Below are positions 26,191 through 36,088 of a stretch of DNA of 64,000 nucleotides, one piece after another; position 1 is the stretch's first letter, and every line of letters starts with the position of its first letter. The stretch is from Parazoarcus communis (GTDB lineage Bacteria; Pseudomonadota; Gammaproteobacteria; Burkholderiales; Rhodocyclaceae): the NCBI RefSeq assembly GCF_003111645.1, contig NZ_CP022187.1, positions 1,178,001-1,242,000 of the forward strand, read 5' to 3'. Under the pieces are notes generated by a model that worked only from the letters and a program-made list of their open reading frames with translations, ran no database searches and was not told where the DNA came from. Both the position numbers and the translations under genes were made by a program.

Positions 26191-26615
26191 CGAAGACCGC
26201 TCTCCGCTCTCTGCCACTGAAGGCCCGCACCCTTGCCGCTGCAGGCCTGCTGTGCTGCCTCGGCCCCCCGCTGTCGGCCATGGCGGCAGATACCCAGCAG
26301 TTTCCGGACGTGCTCGCAGCAAAGGTTCGAGCGCTCACTGCGGACCGCTTCGACTTCGACGTCACGATCTCGTCGCCCTACGACTCCCCGCAGCGCTACG
26401 CCGACGGCTTCCGGGTCACGGGCGCGGATGGCTCCGTCTATGGCGAGCGCAAGCTGTTTCACGACCACGCATCCGAGCAGCCCTTCACCCGCGACCTCTA
26501 CGGTGTCGCGATTCCATCGACGCTGCGCTCCGTCCGCATTCAGGCAAGAGACCAGCGCTACGGCTATGGTGGCAAGACCTTGGAAGTCTTTTTGCCCGGA
26601 CGGGACGGGAACTAG
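26187..26615 (+). CDS. Exported protein of unknown function
   Basis: 142 residues from the ATG overlapping the VOC stop. Residues 1-34 form a signal peptide ending in SAMAAD. The mature domain of about 105 residues contains FDFDVTISSPYDSPQRYADGF, GERKLFHDHASEQPFTRDL and YGYGGKTLEVFLPG, a compact beta-rich pattern I know only as a conserved hypothetical periplasmic family. No catalytic motif is evident. Confidence 0.72.
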   Translation: MTKTALRSLPLKARTLAAAGLLCCLGPPLSAMAADTQQFPDVLAAKVRALTADRFDFDVTISSPYDSPQRYADGFRVTGADGSVYGERKLFHDHASEQPFTRDLYGVAIPSTLRSVRIQARDQRYGYGGKTLEVFLPGRDGN

Positions 26616-26656
26616 CCTCTCCGCCCGCGCCGTCCCGCACCATCGATGATTTCCGC

Positions 26657-27160
26657 ATGAACATTCGACGATTTCGCGCTGGCGACCTGCCACACGTCAT
26701 CGCGCTTTTCAGCGCATCCGTGCATGGCCTCGCCGGCGTCCACTACGACGCGCGCCAGCGCACAGCCTGGGCGCCTGCCGAGCCCGATCAGAAGCTGTGG
26801 CAAGCGCGCCTCGAGGGACAGCAGACGCTGATCGCCGAAGATGAGGGCGTGCTGACCGGCTTCATCTCCTGGGCACCAAACGGACATATCGACCTGCTGT
26901 TCACCGCCCCGCAGCATGCACGCAAGGGCATTGCCTCGGCACTGTGCACACAGGTGGAGGCTGCGCTGTCGGCCACCGGCATCACCACCGCCTTTACCGA
27001 GGCAAGCCTCGTCGCCCGCCCCTTTTTCGAGCGTCGGGGTTTCGTCATGACCGAGGCGCAGGACCTTGATCGCAACGGCGTGCGCTTCCGCCGTTACGCA
27101 ATGCAGAAGACGCTCACCGCCCGCCTGCCACCGGAGATGCCACCACTGCCCGAAGCCTGA
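26657..27160 (+). CDS. GNAT-family N-acetyltransferase
   Basis: 167 residues starting MNIRRFRAGDLPHVIALFSA. The acetyl-CoA binding segment is LLFTAPQHARKGIASALCTQ, with the R/Q-x-x-G-x-A pattern, and the late ASLVARPFFERRGFVM helix-strand is typical of GNAT enzymes such as YafP-like acetyltransferases. It probably acetylates an amine on a small molecule or antibiotic; the acceptor is unknown. A 16-base palindrome lies in the ~270-base gap that follows. Confidence 0.87.
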   Translation: MNIRRFRAGDLPHVIALFSASVHGLAGVHYDARQRTAWAPAEPDQKLWQARLEGQQTLIAEDEGVLTGFISWAPNGHIDLLFTAPQHARKGIASALCTQVEAALSATGITTAFTEASLVARPFFERRGFVMTEAQDLDRNGVRFRRYAMQKTLTARLPPEMPPLPEA

Positions 27161-27205
27161 TACGGCAGAATGCTTCGGCCACCATCCGGAAAAAGGCATC
27201 GCGCT

Positions 27206-27221
27206 CCGGGAACGTTCCCGG
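27206..27221. repeat. 16-base perfect palindrome
   Basis: CCGGGAACGTTCCCGG is a perfect palindrome in the 269-base gap between the GNAT gene and the SMR transporter gene. It could be an operator or a hairpin; no T tract follows. Nothing else in the gap is recognisable. Confidence 0.5.
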
Positions 27222-27429
27222 CCGCAAGTCCATCTGAATGTGACTTCTGGGGGGCGCAGAAAGCCTCACTGCTTCAACACGGCAGACTTGCACTCACCGT
27301 GGCACGAAGGACACACGGCATCACCACGCAGTCGTCCCCAGGAACGGACTCGACAAACAATGCGCGCCGCACCCGGAGTTCACCCCCGCAGCACACGGAC
27401 CCGACGCGCCGAAACGGACGAACATACTC

Positions 27430-27762
27430 ATGCAGAAATGGCTATTCCTTGCTGTCGCCATTGTCAGCGAAGTCATCGCGACATCGGCACTGAAGTCCTC
27501 GGACGGGTTCTCCCGGCTGTGGCCCTCGCTTCTCGTGGTCACCGGTTATGCCTCGGCATTCTATTTTCTGTCGCTGACGCTGAAGTTCATTCCGGTCGCG
27601 GTCGCCTACGCGATCTGGTCGGGCGCAGGCGTTGCCCTGATCGCGCTTATTTCGTGGCTGGTCTTCGGCGAATCGCTCGACACCCCCGCAATCATCGGGC
27701 TGCTTCTGATCATTGCAGGCGTGACCGTTCTCAACGTGTTCTCCAGGACGGTCTCGCACTGA
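27430..27762 (+). CDS. Small multidrug resistance (SMR/EmrE-type) transporter
   Basis: 110 residues with four membrane helices. The essential membrane Glu is present in helix 1 (AIVSEVIATSALK), and the helix 3 signature AVAYAIWSGAGVALI is typical of EmrE/QacE and of guanidinium exporters (Gdx). The two SMR subtypes cannot be separated with certainty here; the sequence resembles the quaternary-ammonium (Qac) group. It functions as an antiparallel dimer exporting cations in exchange for protons. Confidence 0.88.
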   Translation: MQKWLFLAVAIVSEVIATSALKSSDGFSRLWPSLLVVTGYASAFYFLSLTLKFIPVAVAYAIWSGAGVALIALISWLVFGESLDTPAIIGLLLIIAGVTVLNVFSRTVSH

Positions 27763-27863
27763 AAGGTTTTCTGTCTTCACACGACCAATCCCCGGGACGT
27801 GCCCGCTCCACTGCAACGAGGCACCCGAACCTCCCGACTTTTTCACGCCTGCCGGAGTTAGAC

Positions 27864-28316
27864 ATGAAGTTTTCCCGACTGCTTTTCGCTTTCACCCTCG
27901 CATCCACCGTCACTGCAGCAAGCGCTGCCGACGGCCTGATCGCGCTCAAGAGCCCGCACAGCGCCAAGGAGACCATGAACCGGCTTGAGGAGCAGGTGAA
28001 GGCCAAGGGACTGAACGTCTTTGCCCGGATCGATCACGCCGCTGGCGCGGCAAAGATCGGCAAGACGCTGCGCCCCACCGAGGTTCTGATCTTCGGTAAT
28101 CCGCAAGGCGGCACGCCCTTCATGGAATGCGCACAGACCGTCGGCATCGACCTGCCGCTCAAGGCCCTGGTGTGGGAGGACGCTTCGGCCCAGGTCTGGC
28201 TCGGCTACAACGATCCGGCCTACCTTGCGAAGCGCAGCGATGTGGCCGACTGCGCAGTCGTCCCGAACCTGCAGAAAGCACTCGCCGGCCTTGCGGGCGC
28301 GGCGACAGCCCCCTGA
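27864..28316 (+). CDS. DUF302 exported protein
   Basis: 150 residues with a signal peptide (about 1-21, LLFAFTLASTVTAASAAD) followed by a DUF302 domain (about 25-145). The sequence SAKETMNRLEEQVKAKGLNV and TEVLIFGNPQGGTPFME are typical of this family. DUF302 proteins are small alpha/beta periplasmic proteins of unknown role, often found near metal or sulfur genes. It follows the SMR gene by about 100 bases on the same strand. Confidence 0.85.
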   Translation: MKFSRLLFAFTLASTVTAASAADGLIALKSPHSAKETMNRLEEQVKAKGLNVFARIDHAAGAAKIGKTLRPTEVLIFGNPQGGTPFMECAQTVGIDLPLKALVWEDASAQVWLGYNDPAYLAKRSDVADCAVVPNLQKALAGLAGAATAP

Positions 28317-28385
28317 TCGACGCGGGGCAGCACCACGCCTGCCACGGCTGACGAACATGCCTTGGACGGCGCTACACTTGCAGGC

Positions 28386-28613
28386 ATGAAGATCATCTAT
28401 CGCGCCAGCGACATCGTCGAGGCACACATCGTCGCCGGCATGCTTCGCGCCAACGGCATCGAGGCCCATGTGGGCGGACACTACCTGCAGGGCGGCGTCG
28501 GCGACCTGTCGCCCATGGGCTTCGCCACGGTCATGGTTGACGAGCAGGATGTCGACGCGGCACTGACGCTGGTACGCGAATACGACGAGGCCGAACCAGC
28601 AGACGACGCCTAG
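28386..28613 (+). CDS. DUF2007 small protein
   Basis: 75 residues starting MKIIYRASDIVEAHIVAGML. It matches the DUF2007 ('putative signal transducing protein') pattern: a ferredoxin-like fold with AHIVAGMLRANGIEAHV followed by a strand with VMVDEQDVDAAL. The role is unknown. It is followed by a strong hairpin. Confidence 0.8.
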   Translation: MKIIYRASDIVEAHIVAGMLRANGIEAHVGGHYLQGGVGDLSPMGFATVMVDEQDVDAALTLVREYDEAEPADDA

Positions 28614-28620
28614 GCGCCGC

Positions 28621-28645
28621 GCGGGCCATGTCTGCCCTGGCCCGC
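28621..28645 (+). terminator. Hairpin after the DUF2007 gene
   Basis: GCGGGCCA and TGGCCCGC pair perfectly around a 9-base loop, seven bases after the stop codon. No T tract follows. Confidence 0.5.
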
Positions 28646-28711
28646 CTTCCGACCACCGTAAGAATCCGACGCTCCGCGCGACGAAGTCTCATCGTCACAG
28701 GAGAATGGATC

Positions 28712-29503
28712 ATGCGACCTTGCTCACAGGTGCTCATCGGCACGGCTGCGGTGCTCGCGCTGATTGGCCAGCCATCCGCCGCGGACCACTCACGGCAGGA
28801 CCACGCCACCTCCAACCGCGCTCCGCAGACCTGCAGCGCTCAGAGTCCGGCAACGGTGTCGCCGCTGGTCGAGCTCTACACCTCGGAGGGCTGCAGTTCG
28901 TGCCCGCCAGCCGATCGCTGGCTGTCGCGCCTCAGGGACGATCCGGCCGTCATCGCGCTCGCCTTTCATGTGGACTACTGGGACAAGCTGGGCTGGAAGG
29001 ACCGCTTCGCCAGCCCGGCCTACTCACTGCGCCAGGCACGGCAGCAAGCAGTAAACGGCGCACGCTTCAGCTATACGCCCCAGGTCGTGCTGAACGGACA
29101 GGATTACCCGCGCTGGCACGCCACGCCGAACCCGACTTCGGCAAGAACACGTACGACGGCCAGCCTTGCACTGAGCCTGTCGCACAACGGTGACGAGGTC
29201 ACGGCCACCATCCTTCCGTCCGCTGGCTCACCCGCACGACTCGCCGCCTACTGGGCGGTCACCGAGGACGGGCATTTCACCGCCGTCCGGGCCGGAGAGA
29301 TCCGTGGTGAAGGCCTCCGACACGATGCGGTAGTACGTGAGTATGTGCAGGTTCCCGAATGGGACGCGCAAAATGGCACTGCCCGGACGCTCAGGTTCAC
29401 GCCGACGCAGGCCGAAAGCGCAGATCATCCGCGCCACATCAACCTGGTCGTCATCGACGCCGTCACCGGCAAGCCGCTGCAGGCACTCAGACTGGATTGC
29501 TGA
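28712..29503 (+). CDS. DUF1223 exported thioredoxin-like protein
   Basis: 263 residues from ATG 28712, after a CAGGAGAA site. A signal peptide covers about 1-24. The mature domain matches DUF1223: VELYTSEGCSSCPPADRWL with a CxxC pair at C61/C64, then AFHVDYWDKLGWKDRFASP. DUF1223 has a thioredoxin-like fold and is predicted to act in periplasmic redox chemistry. The Cys pair suggests a reductase or isomerase role, but no partner is adjacent. Confidence 0.85.
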   Translation: MRPCSQVLIGTAAVLALIGQPSAADHSRQDHATSNRAPQTCSAQSPATVSPLVELYTSEGCSSCPPADRWLSRLRDDPAVIALAFHVDYWDKLGWKDRFASPAYSLRQARQQAVNGARFSYTPQVVLNGQDYPRWHATPNPTSARTRTTASLALSLSHNGDEVTATILPSAGSPARLAAYWAVTEDGHFTAVRAGEIRGEGLRHDAVVREYVQVPEWDAQNGTARTLRFTPTQAESADHPRHINLVVIDAVTGKPLQALRLDC

Positions 29504-29647
29504 TCGTCGCGCACCGGGTGGTGCCATCCGGCGCAGGTGGCGACACGGGTCGCCGAGTCTGCCTGCGACCTCAGCCCTGGCCCCGCCTCCCACACGCCCG
29601 GCTCACGGTCGGCGGGAAGCGGCACGGTTACAGAGCAGTGGCAGCGA

Positions 29648-29911
29648 TCACTTCAGATTCGCGTGCTCTTCGAGATAGTGCTTGAGCACCAGCTTGAGCT
29701 TGGCCGCATGCTTGTAGTCACCCTTGCTGCGTGCCTCAGCGATGTCGTCTGCGATCATCTTCTTGATCCGCTTTTCGCCGCTTGAGGTGTGCACCAGATA
29801 GCTGCCGAGTTCGACCGCGATCATCTCGGGCACATGCTCATGCTCCGCGATCGCGAGGATCTCTTCTTCGGTCAGATCAGACAGCTCGATACAGTCCTGT
29901 ATGGTCAGCAT
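29648..29911 (-). CDS. Conserved small helical protein, function unknown
   Basis: 87 residues with a good GGAG site upstream of ATG 29911. The sequence is mostly helical and acidic at the start (MLTIQDCIELSDLTEEEILA) and basic in the middle (SGEKRIKKMIADDIAEARSK). Short proteins with this pattern are common in betaproteobacteria. I see no known domain. It stands alone between two plus-strand genes. Confidence 0.7.
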   Translation of the reverse strand: MLTIQDCIELSDLTEEEILAIAEHEHVPEMIAVELGSYLVHTSSGEKRIKKMIADDIAEARSKGDYKHAAKLKLVLKHYLEEHANLK

Positions 29912-30087
29912 GTTGTCTCCTCTTAAGATTTATTTGTAGCACGCTTCGCTTTACTATTAGGCACCGCATGGGGCTTCAGGGCATTGATCTGTCGCAAGTG
30001 CTTGCCGATGGCAGGAAAGCCTGACGCATCGTTCGACAAGGAAGACGCCCGCACCCGCTGTCAGACTGAGGACTTGAGGAAGCCCAG

Positions 30088-30786
30088 GTGAAGACAATCG
30101 GACTGATCGGCGGCATGAGCTGGGAATCCACCATGCCCTATTACCGGATCATCAACGAAACGGTTCGCGACCGCCTCGGGGGGCTGCATTCGGCCAGAAT
30201 CGTGCTCATTTCGGTCGACTTCCACGAGATCGAACGCCTGCAGAGCAACGGACAGTGGGATGAAGCCGGCGATCTGATGGCCGATGCGGCGCGCTCGCTG
30301 GAGCTCGCCGGCGCGGATTTCATCGTGCTGTGCACGAATACCATGCACAAGGTGGCGCATGCGATTCAGTCGGCCGTTGCGATTCCGATGCTGCATATCG
30401 CCGACCCGACCGCTGCGGCGATCAAGCGCGCGGGGTTTTCCAGGGTCGGGCTGCTGGGCACGCGCTTCACCATGGAACAGGATTTCTACCGGCACCGCCT
30501 CGAAGAGCAGCACGGCATCGAGGTTCTGGTGCCGAACGACGCCGACCGCGCCGACGTTCACCGCATCATCTACGACGAACTCTGCCTCGGCACGGTCCTG
30601 CCCGCTTCGCGCACCCTCTACCGCGACATCATCACACGCCTGGTCGACCGCGGTGCAGAAGCGATCATCCTGGGATGCACCGAGATCTCCCTGCTGATCG
30701 GCGCCTCCGATGTGAAGACTCCGCTGTTCGACACCACGGCGATCCACGCCTGTCATGCTGCGGAACTCGCCCTGGGCGACGACTGA
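30088..30786 (+). CDS. Aspartate/glutamate racemase family protein
   Basis: GTG start; 232 residues. The pair of catalytic Cys expected for a cofactor-independent two-base racemase is present: C82 in FIVLCTNTMHK and C197 in AIILGCTEIS. The N-terminus MKTIGLIGGMSWESTMPYY is characteristic of the aspartate racemase subgroup (YgeA-like). It should interconvert L- and D-forms of aspartate, glutamate or another amino acid. The neighbouring LysE exporter is convergent, not in operon. Confidence 0.87.
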   Translation: MKTIGLIGGMSWESTMPYYRIINETVRDRLGGLHSARIVLISVDFHEIERLQSNGQWDEAGDLMADAARSLELAGADFIVLCTNTMHKVAHAIQSAVAIPMLHIADPTAAAIKRAGFSRVGLLGTRFTMEQDFYRHRLEEQHGIEVLVPNDADRADVHRIIYDELCLGTVLPASRTLYRDIITRLVDRGAEAIILGCTEISLLIGASDVKTPLFDTTAIHACHAAELALGDD

Positions 30787-30810
30787 TACCCTGCGCAACA
30801 CGCGCGATCA

Positions 30811-31419
30811 TCACGCGGGCAGATGCAGCAAGCCAGCGAACGAGTACGCGCCGAAGGCAGCGAGCACCAGTGCTGACACGCGATTGATCCAGCGCAACCC
30901 ACCGCCGCCCATGCGGCGCGCAAGCGTCGTTGCCAGTCCCGCCAGCAAGCACCACCACAGCGCCGATCCGATGAATACACCAAGCACCAGGACCATTCCC
31001 TGCACCGTATCGCCTTGTGGAAGCCCGAGTCCGGCAAAGATGGCGGCAAACGACAGGATCGTCATTGGGTTCGACAAGGTCAGCAGCATCGTCGTCAGGT
31101 AGCCACGCCACAACCCGCCCCCCTCCGCCTCGGCAGCCTGCCGCGCCGGCACGCTGCGCCACGTCTGCCACGCAAGCCAGAACAGGAACACCCCCCCGAG
31201 CAGGCGCAGCCAGACCGCATGTCCGAGCAGAATTGCGCAGACGGCTGCGAGCCCGAACGCGCCCAGCAGTCCGTAGCACGCATCGGCCGTAGCGGCGCCA
31301 AGCCCGCTGCTGAATGCGGCCCAGAACCCCTTCTCCAGCCCGCGCCGCAGGCACAACAGACCAATCGGCCCCACCGGTGCGGCGATGGAGAATCCGAGCA
31401 CCAATCCCTTGATCAACAT
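30811..31419 (-). CDS. LysE-family exporter
   Basis: 202 residues from the ATG at 31419 (MLIKGLVLGFSIAAPVGPIG); a GTG further upstream is possible but adds a polar, unlikely N-terminus. Six hydrophobic segments are visible, including APVGPIGLLCLRRGL and LSNPMTILSFAAIFAGLG, typical of LysE/RhtB transporters. It diverges from an Lrp/AsnC regulator gene, the usual arrangement for a regulated amino-acid exporter. Confidence 0.87.
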   Translation of the reverse strand: MLIKGLVLGFSIAAPVGPIGLLCLRRGLEKGFWAAFSSGLGAATADACYGLLGAFGLAAVCAILLGHAVWLRLLGGVFLFWLAWQTWRSVPARQAAEAEGGGLWRGYLTTMLLTLSNPMTILSFAAIFAGLGLPQGDTVQGMVLVLGVFIGSALWWCLLAGLATTLARRMGGGGLRWINRVSALVLAAFGAYSFAGLLHLPA

Positions 31420-31546
31420 GGCATCATTCCGCGCAATTCGATGCCATATTCTGTGCGCCACCGCCGCCGCCCACCCATGAGGGATCGACGGTATCGCGCC
31501 GCTTTTGCCTCAGAATCGAAGGATCTTCAGGATACGTAGGCCGCCA

Positions 31547-32008
31547 ATGTCCGATCACCCCAGGCTCGACCGCCTCAACCGCCGCCTGCTTGCCGAGCTG
31601 CAGCAGAACGCCCGCCTTCCGCTGGCCGAACTCGGGCGACGCGTCGGGCTCTCGTCGCCCGCGGTGGCCGAGCGCATCAGGCGCCTCGAGGAGCAGGGCG
31701 TGATCCGTGGCTATCGTGCGGAAGTGGACCCACACAGCATCGGCTACCCCGTCACCGCCTTCGTCGAGCTTCATATCCCGCCGGAGTCCTACACCCGTGT
31801 CGAGGCCCTGCTCGGCACCTTGCCCGCCATACGCGAAGCGCACCATGTCACCGGCCGTGCGGCCTTCATGCTCAAGGTGGTGGCGCAGTCGCTGTCCGAA
31901 CTGGAAGCACTGATTGCGACTTTTGCACCTTACGGCAGCAGCGAAACGGCAGTGGTGCTATCCACCCGACTCGCTCCCAGGGCATTGCCGATTGATGGGG
32001 CAAACTAG
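31547..32008 (+). CDS. Lrp/AsnC-family regulator
   Basis: 153 residues: an N-terminal helix-turn-helix (LDRLNRRLLAELQQNARLPL, LGRRVGLSSPAVAERIRRLE) and a C-terminal RAM domain that binds amino acids and drives oligomerisation. It diverges from a LysE-family exporter gene with about 130 bases between the starts, so it probably controls export of an amino acid in response to its level. Confidence 0.88.
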   Translation: MSDHPRLDRLNRRLLAELQQNARLPLAELGRRVGLSSPAVAERIRRLEEQGVIRGYRAEVDPHSIGYPVTAFVELHIPPESYTRVEALLGTLPAIREAHHVTGRAAFMLKVVAQSLSELEALIATFAPYGSSETAVVLSTRLAPRALPIDGAN

Positions 32009-32140
32009 TACGGCGTTACTCGATACGCCATTCACTCGGCGCTAGAAAACGCACCGTCACCGTGCGCAAAGCGGCCAATCCGCCCCGCCTGGCACGCATC
32101 CGGTGCGCCCTGTGGCGCGTTCTCCGCGTAAACCCGTCCT

Positions 32141-32188
32141 TTTTACTTGGCATGAAACTCGCTATGCTGAAACTGACCATCTGGTCAG
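32141..32188 (+). promoter_or_regulatory. Promoter of the uracil-catabolism operon with RutR-type operator
   Basis: A -35-like TTTTAC (32141) and a -10-like TATGCT (32163-32168) with a 16-base spacer are followed directly by the perfect inverted repeat CTGACCA-TC-TGGTCAG at 32173-32188. Its core GACCAnnTGGTC is the known consensus of RutR, the uracil-responsive TetR repressor of E. coli. The operator overlaps the expected transcription start 35-50 bases before the first gene, so the RutR homologue encoded at 35372 should repress here and be released by uracil or thymine. Confidence 0.8.
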
Positions 32189-32222
32189 GTTTTTGCAAAC
32201 CGGTTACAGGAAGGAGCGTGCC

Positions 32223-33460
<1,238 letters not shown>

Positions 33461-33464
<4 letters not shown>

Positions 33465-34714
33465 GCGTTGCCACGCCTATCCATGACGGCTGGTACACCC
33501 CCGTCGCGGCCGACCATCCCGCAGCGCCCCTGCTGACGGCAAGCGCCGTTCGCAAACGCTGTGCAGCCGTCATGGCAGCCGTCGAACGCGGCCGGTCGCC
33601 CTTCTTCCAGTGGAACGCCGACGCCCTGCCGGTCGCCGCGGCCTACGTGGCCGAAGCCATCCGCCGCGACTACCCCGATCTCGATGTGCCCTATCACAGC
33701 CGCTGGCGTCACTTCGAGGTGGGTGGCGTCGACCGCTGGCAAGGGCTGTGCAGCACGCTGCCCGACGCCGACGCGCTGGAACTCGCGCGCGTCGCCATCG
33801 ACCTGGTGATCCCCAGCGTGCTACTCGACGCCGGCGCCGGCCCGGACTGGCGCTATCACGACGCCGCCAATGGACAGACGCACGCACGCTCGGAAGGCCT
33901 GGCAGTTGCGAGCGTCGCACTGTTTGCGAGCGGTGCGCTCTCGGATGACCCCGCCTGGCCCCTGCGCACCGACGCGAAGGCACTCTCGGCCCTGAGCGCG
34001 GCGCAGCTTGCCTCGGTATTCCAGGTCGACGCGGACAACCCCCTGGTCGGACTCGACGGACGGGCGGGCCTGCTGCGCCGCATGGGCGAGGTGATCGCCG
34101 GAACGCCCGCAGTGTTCGGCACCCCGGCCAGACTCGGCAACCTCGTCGATTACCTGCTGGCGCATGCCGACGGTGGCGTAATCGAGGCGGAGTTCATCCT
34201 CACCACCCTGCTCAAGGCGCTCGGCCCGGTGTGGCCCGGGCGGATCAGCCTGCAGGGCGTATCGCTCGGCGACTGCTGGCACCATCCCGCGCTCGAGGAC
34301 GAGCTGCTGCCCTTCCACAAGCTCACACAGTGGCTCACCTATTCGCTGCTCGAACCGCTCGCGGCCGCCGGCCTCGAAGTGCGCGGCATCGACAGGCTCA
34401 CCGGCCTGCCCGAGTACCGCAACGGCGGCCTGCTGCTCGACCTCGGCGTCATCCGTCCGCTCGACCCCGCGTTCCACACCACGCCGTGGCGGGTGGACTC
34501 GCCGCCCATCGTCGAGTGGCGCGCGCTGACCGTCATCGCGCTCGACCGTCTGGCCGTAGCCGTGCGCGCCGAGCTCGGGCTCGACGCTGCAGATTTTCCG
34601 CTGCCCAAGGTCCTGCAGGGCGGCACCTGGTCGGCCGGCCGGCGGATTGCCGCGCAGTTGCGCCCCGGCGGCCCGCCTCCGCTGATCATCATCAGCGACG
34701 GCACCGTTTTCTAA
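33461..34714 (+). CDS. URC4/urg3 family protein (DUF1688)
   Basis: 417 residues matching DUF1688: [20 protein letters not shown] near the start, [20 protein letters not shown] and GISL-type central segments, and a C-terminal [15 protein letters not shown]. Urc4 is required for uracil use as nitrogen source in Lachancea kluyveri; its exact reaction is unresolved. It overlaps the Urc1-like gene (ATGA) and precedes the uracil phosphoribosyltransferase gene by 28 bases, the typical bacterial URC order. Confidence 0.9.
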
Positions 34715-34742
34715 ACCGGCAGCAGAGCAGACGGAGCGCCCC

Positions 34743-35375
34743 ATGCACCCCAACGTCACCGAAATCGATCATCCGCTGATGAAACACAAGCTGACGATCC
34801 TGCGCAACGCCGAAACCACGACCGACAACTTCCGTCGTGTAGTGCGCGAGATCGCCGCCATGATGGCCTACGAGGTGACGCGAGACCTCGCCACCGAAAT
34901 GGTCCCCATCACCACGCCGGTGGCGGATTGCGAAGCGCCCGTCATCAGCGGCAAGAAGCTGTGCCTGATCGCGATCATGCGTGCGGGCAACGGCATGATC
35001 GACGGCATGGTCGAGCTGCTGCCGGGCGCACGGGTCGGTCACATCGGTCTCTACCGCGACCCGGAAACGCTGGAAGCGGTGGAGTACTACTACAAGGTGC
35101 CGTCCGACATCGACGAGCGCCAGGTGATCGTCGTCGACCCGATGCTGGCGACCGGCAACTCCGCCAGCGCCGCACTGTCGCGGCTGAAGGAGGACGGTGT
35201 CAGCAGCATCAAGTTCGTGTGCCTGCTGGCCGCACCCGAAGGTCTGGAAACAATGGCACGCGAACATCCCGACGTGCCCATCCTGACCGCCTCGATCGAC
35301 AGCCATCTGAACGAGCACGGCTACATCGTGCCCGGCCTCGGCGATGCGGGCGACCGCCTGTTCGGAACCCGATGA
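34743..35375 (+). CDS. upp: Uracil phosphoribosyltransferase
   Basis: 210 residues. The PRPP loop is [16 protein letters not shown] and the C-terminal uracil-binding segment is [16 protein letters not shown], both typical of Upp. It makes UMP from uracil and PRPP in the cytoplasm. Within this operon it probably corresponds to Urc6, feeding UMP into the ring-opening route rather than only salvage. Its stop overlaps the start of the RutR-like gene by four bases. Confidence 0.92.
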   Translation: MHPNVTEIDHPLMKHKLTILRNAETTTDNFRRVVREIAAMMAYEVTRDLATEMVPITTPVADCEAPVISGKKLCLIAIMRAGNGMIDGMVELLPGARVGHIGLYRDPETLEAVEYYYKVPSDIDERQVIVVDPMLATGNSASAALSRLKEDGVSSIKFVCLLAAPEGLETMAREHPDVPILTASIDSHLNEHGYIVPGLGDAGDRLFGTR

Positions 35376-36076
35376 GAGCGCAGACCGCGACGACTGCTGA
35401 TGACGCGGGGCGGCTGAAAGGCCGCATCCGTCGGCGCCAGGAAGGCGCGATGCTGAAGGCCGCCGAAAAGGTCTTTGCGCGCGCCGGCTTCCAGGGCGCA
35501 ACCATGGCCGAAATCGCCGATCTCGCAGGCGTGCCCAAGGCGACGCTGCACTACTACTTCGGCTCCAAGGAAGAACTCTACCGGGCAGTGCTCGACAACA
35601 TTCTCACCCTGTGGCTCGCCGAAACCGAAAGCATCACCGCCGACGCCGATCCGGCGACCGCACTGACCGCCTACGTGCGCGCCAAGATGCGCCTGAGCGC
35701 GCGCCGCCCCGACGCCTCGCGCGTGTTCGCCAACGAGATCGTGCATGGCGCGACCCATATCGGCGAATACCTGCGCACCGAACTGCGCAAGACGGTGGAA
35801 GCGCGCGCGGCGGTCATCGACCAGTGGGCGGCCGAAGGGCGGATTCTGCCCGTGGATGCCACCCATCTGTTCTTCACCATCTGGGCTGCCACGCAGACCT
35901 ATGCCGACTTCGAGAGCCAGGTCTGCGCCGTCATCGGCAAGCCCCGTCTGTCGGCGTCCGACCATGAACGCGCATGTGCGCATGTGCTGACCGTCGTGCT
36001 GCGCACCTGCGGTCTGCCCTGCGCAGGCGATCACCTCCGCCAGGTTGCACCACCTCCCGCAAACACAACCCACTGA
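35372..36076 (+). CDS. RutR-like TetR-family regulator
   Basis: 234 residues. N-terminal TetR helix-turn-helix ([20 protein letters not shown]) and a C-terminal domain with [20 protein letters not shown], very similar to the same region of E. coli RutR (IWASTQHYADF...). RutR binds uracil or thymine and releases DNA. The gene is co-translated with upp through an ATGA overlap, and a perfect RutR-type operator lies at the operon promoter (32173-32188), so it likely represses its own operon until pyrimidine appears. Confidence 0.9.
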   Translation: MRAQTATTADDAGRLKGRIRRRQEGAMLKAAEKVFARAGFQGATMAEIADLAGVPKATLHYYFGSKEELYRAVLDNILTLWLAETESITADADPATALTAYVRAKMRLSARRPDASRVFANEIVHGATHIGEYLRTELRKTVEARAAVIDQWAAEGRILPVDATHLFFTIWAATQTYADFESQVCAVIGKPRLSASDHERACAHVLTVVLRTCGLPCAGDHLRQVAPPPANTTH

Positions 36077-36088
36077 AAGGAAGTCAAG

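Noticed and set aside
27161-27429. Possible guanidine-sensing riboswitch upstream of the SMR gene
   Set aside because: One palindrome with an ACG core (27206-27221) is present, but the second ACGR hairpin required for the guanidine-II class is missing and the type I/III cores are not visible.
27066-27863. Long upstream extension of the DUF302 frame
   Set aside because: The frame runs through the SMR gene and the gap; the signal peptide at ATG 27864 fixes the real start.
34928-35371. N-terminal extension of the RutR-like protein
   Set aside because: The upstream frame is an Arg-rich shadow of upp; the ATGA overlap at 35372 and the normal TetR length support the shorter form.
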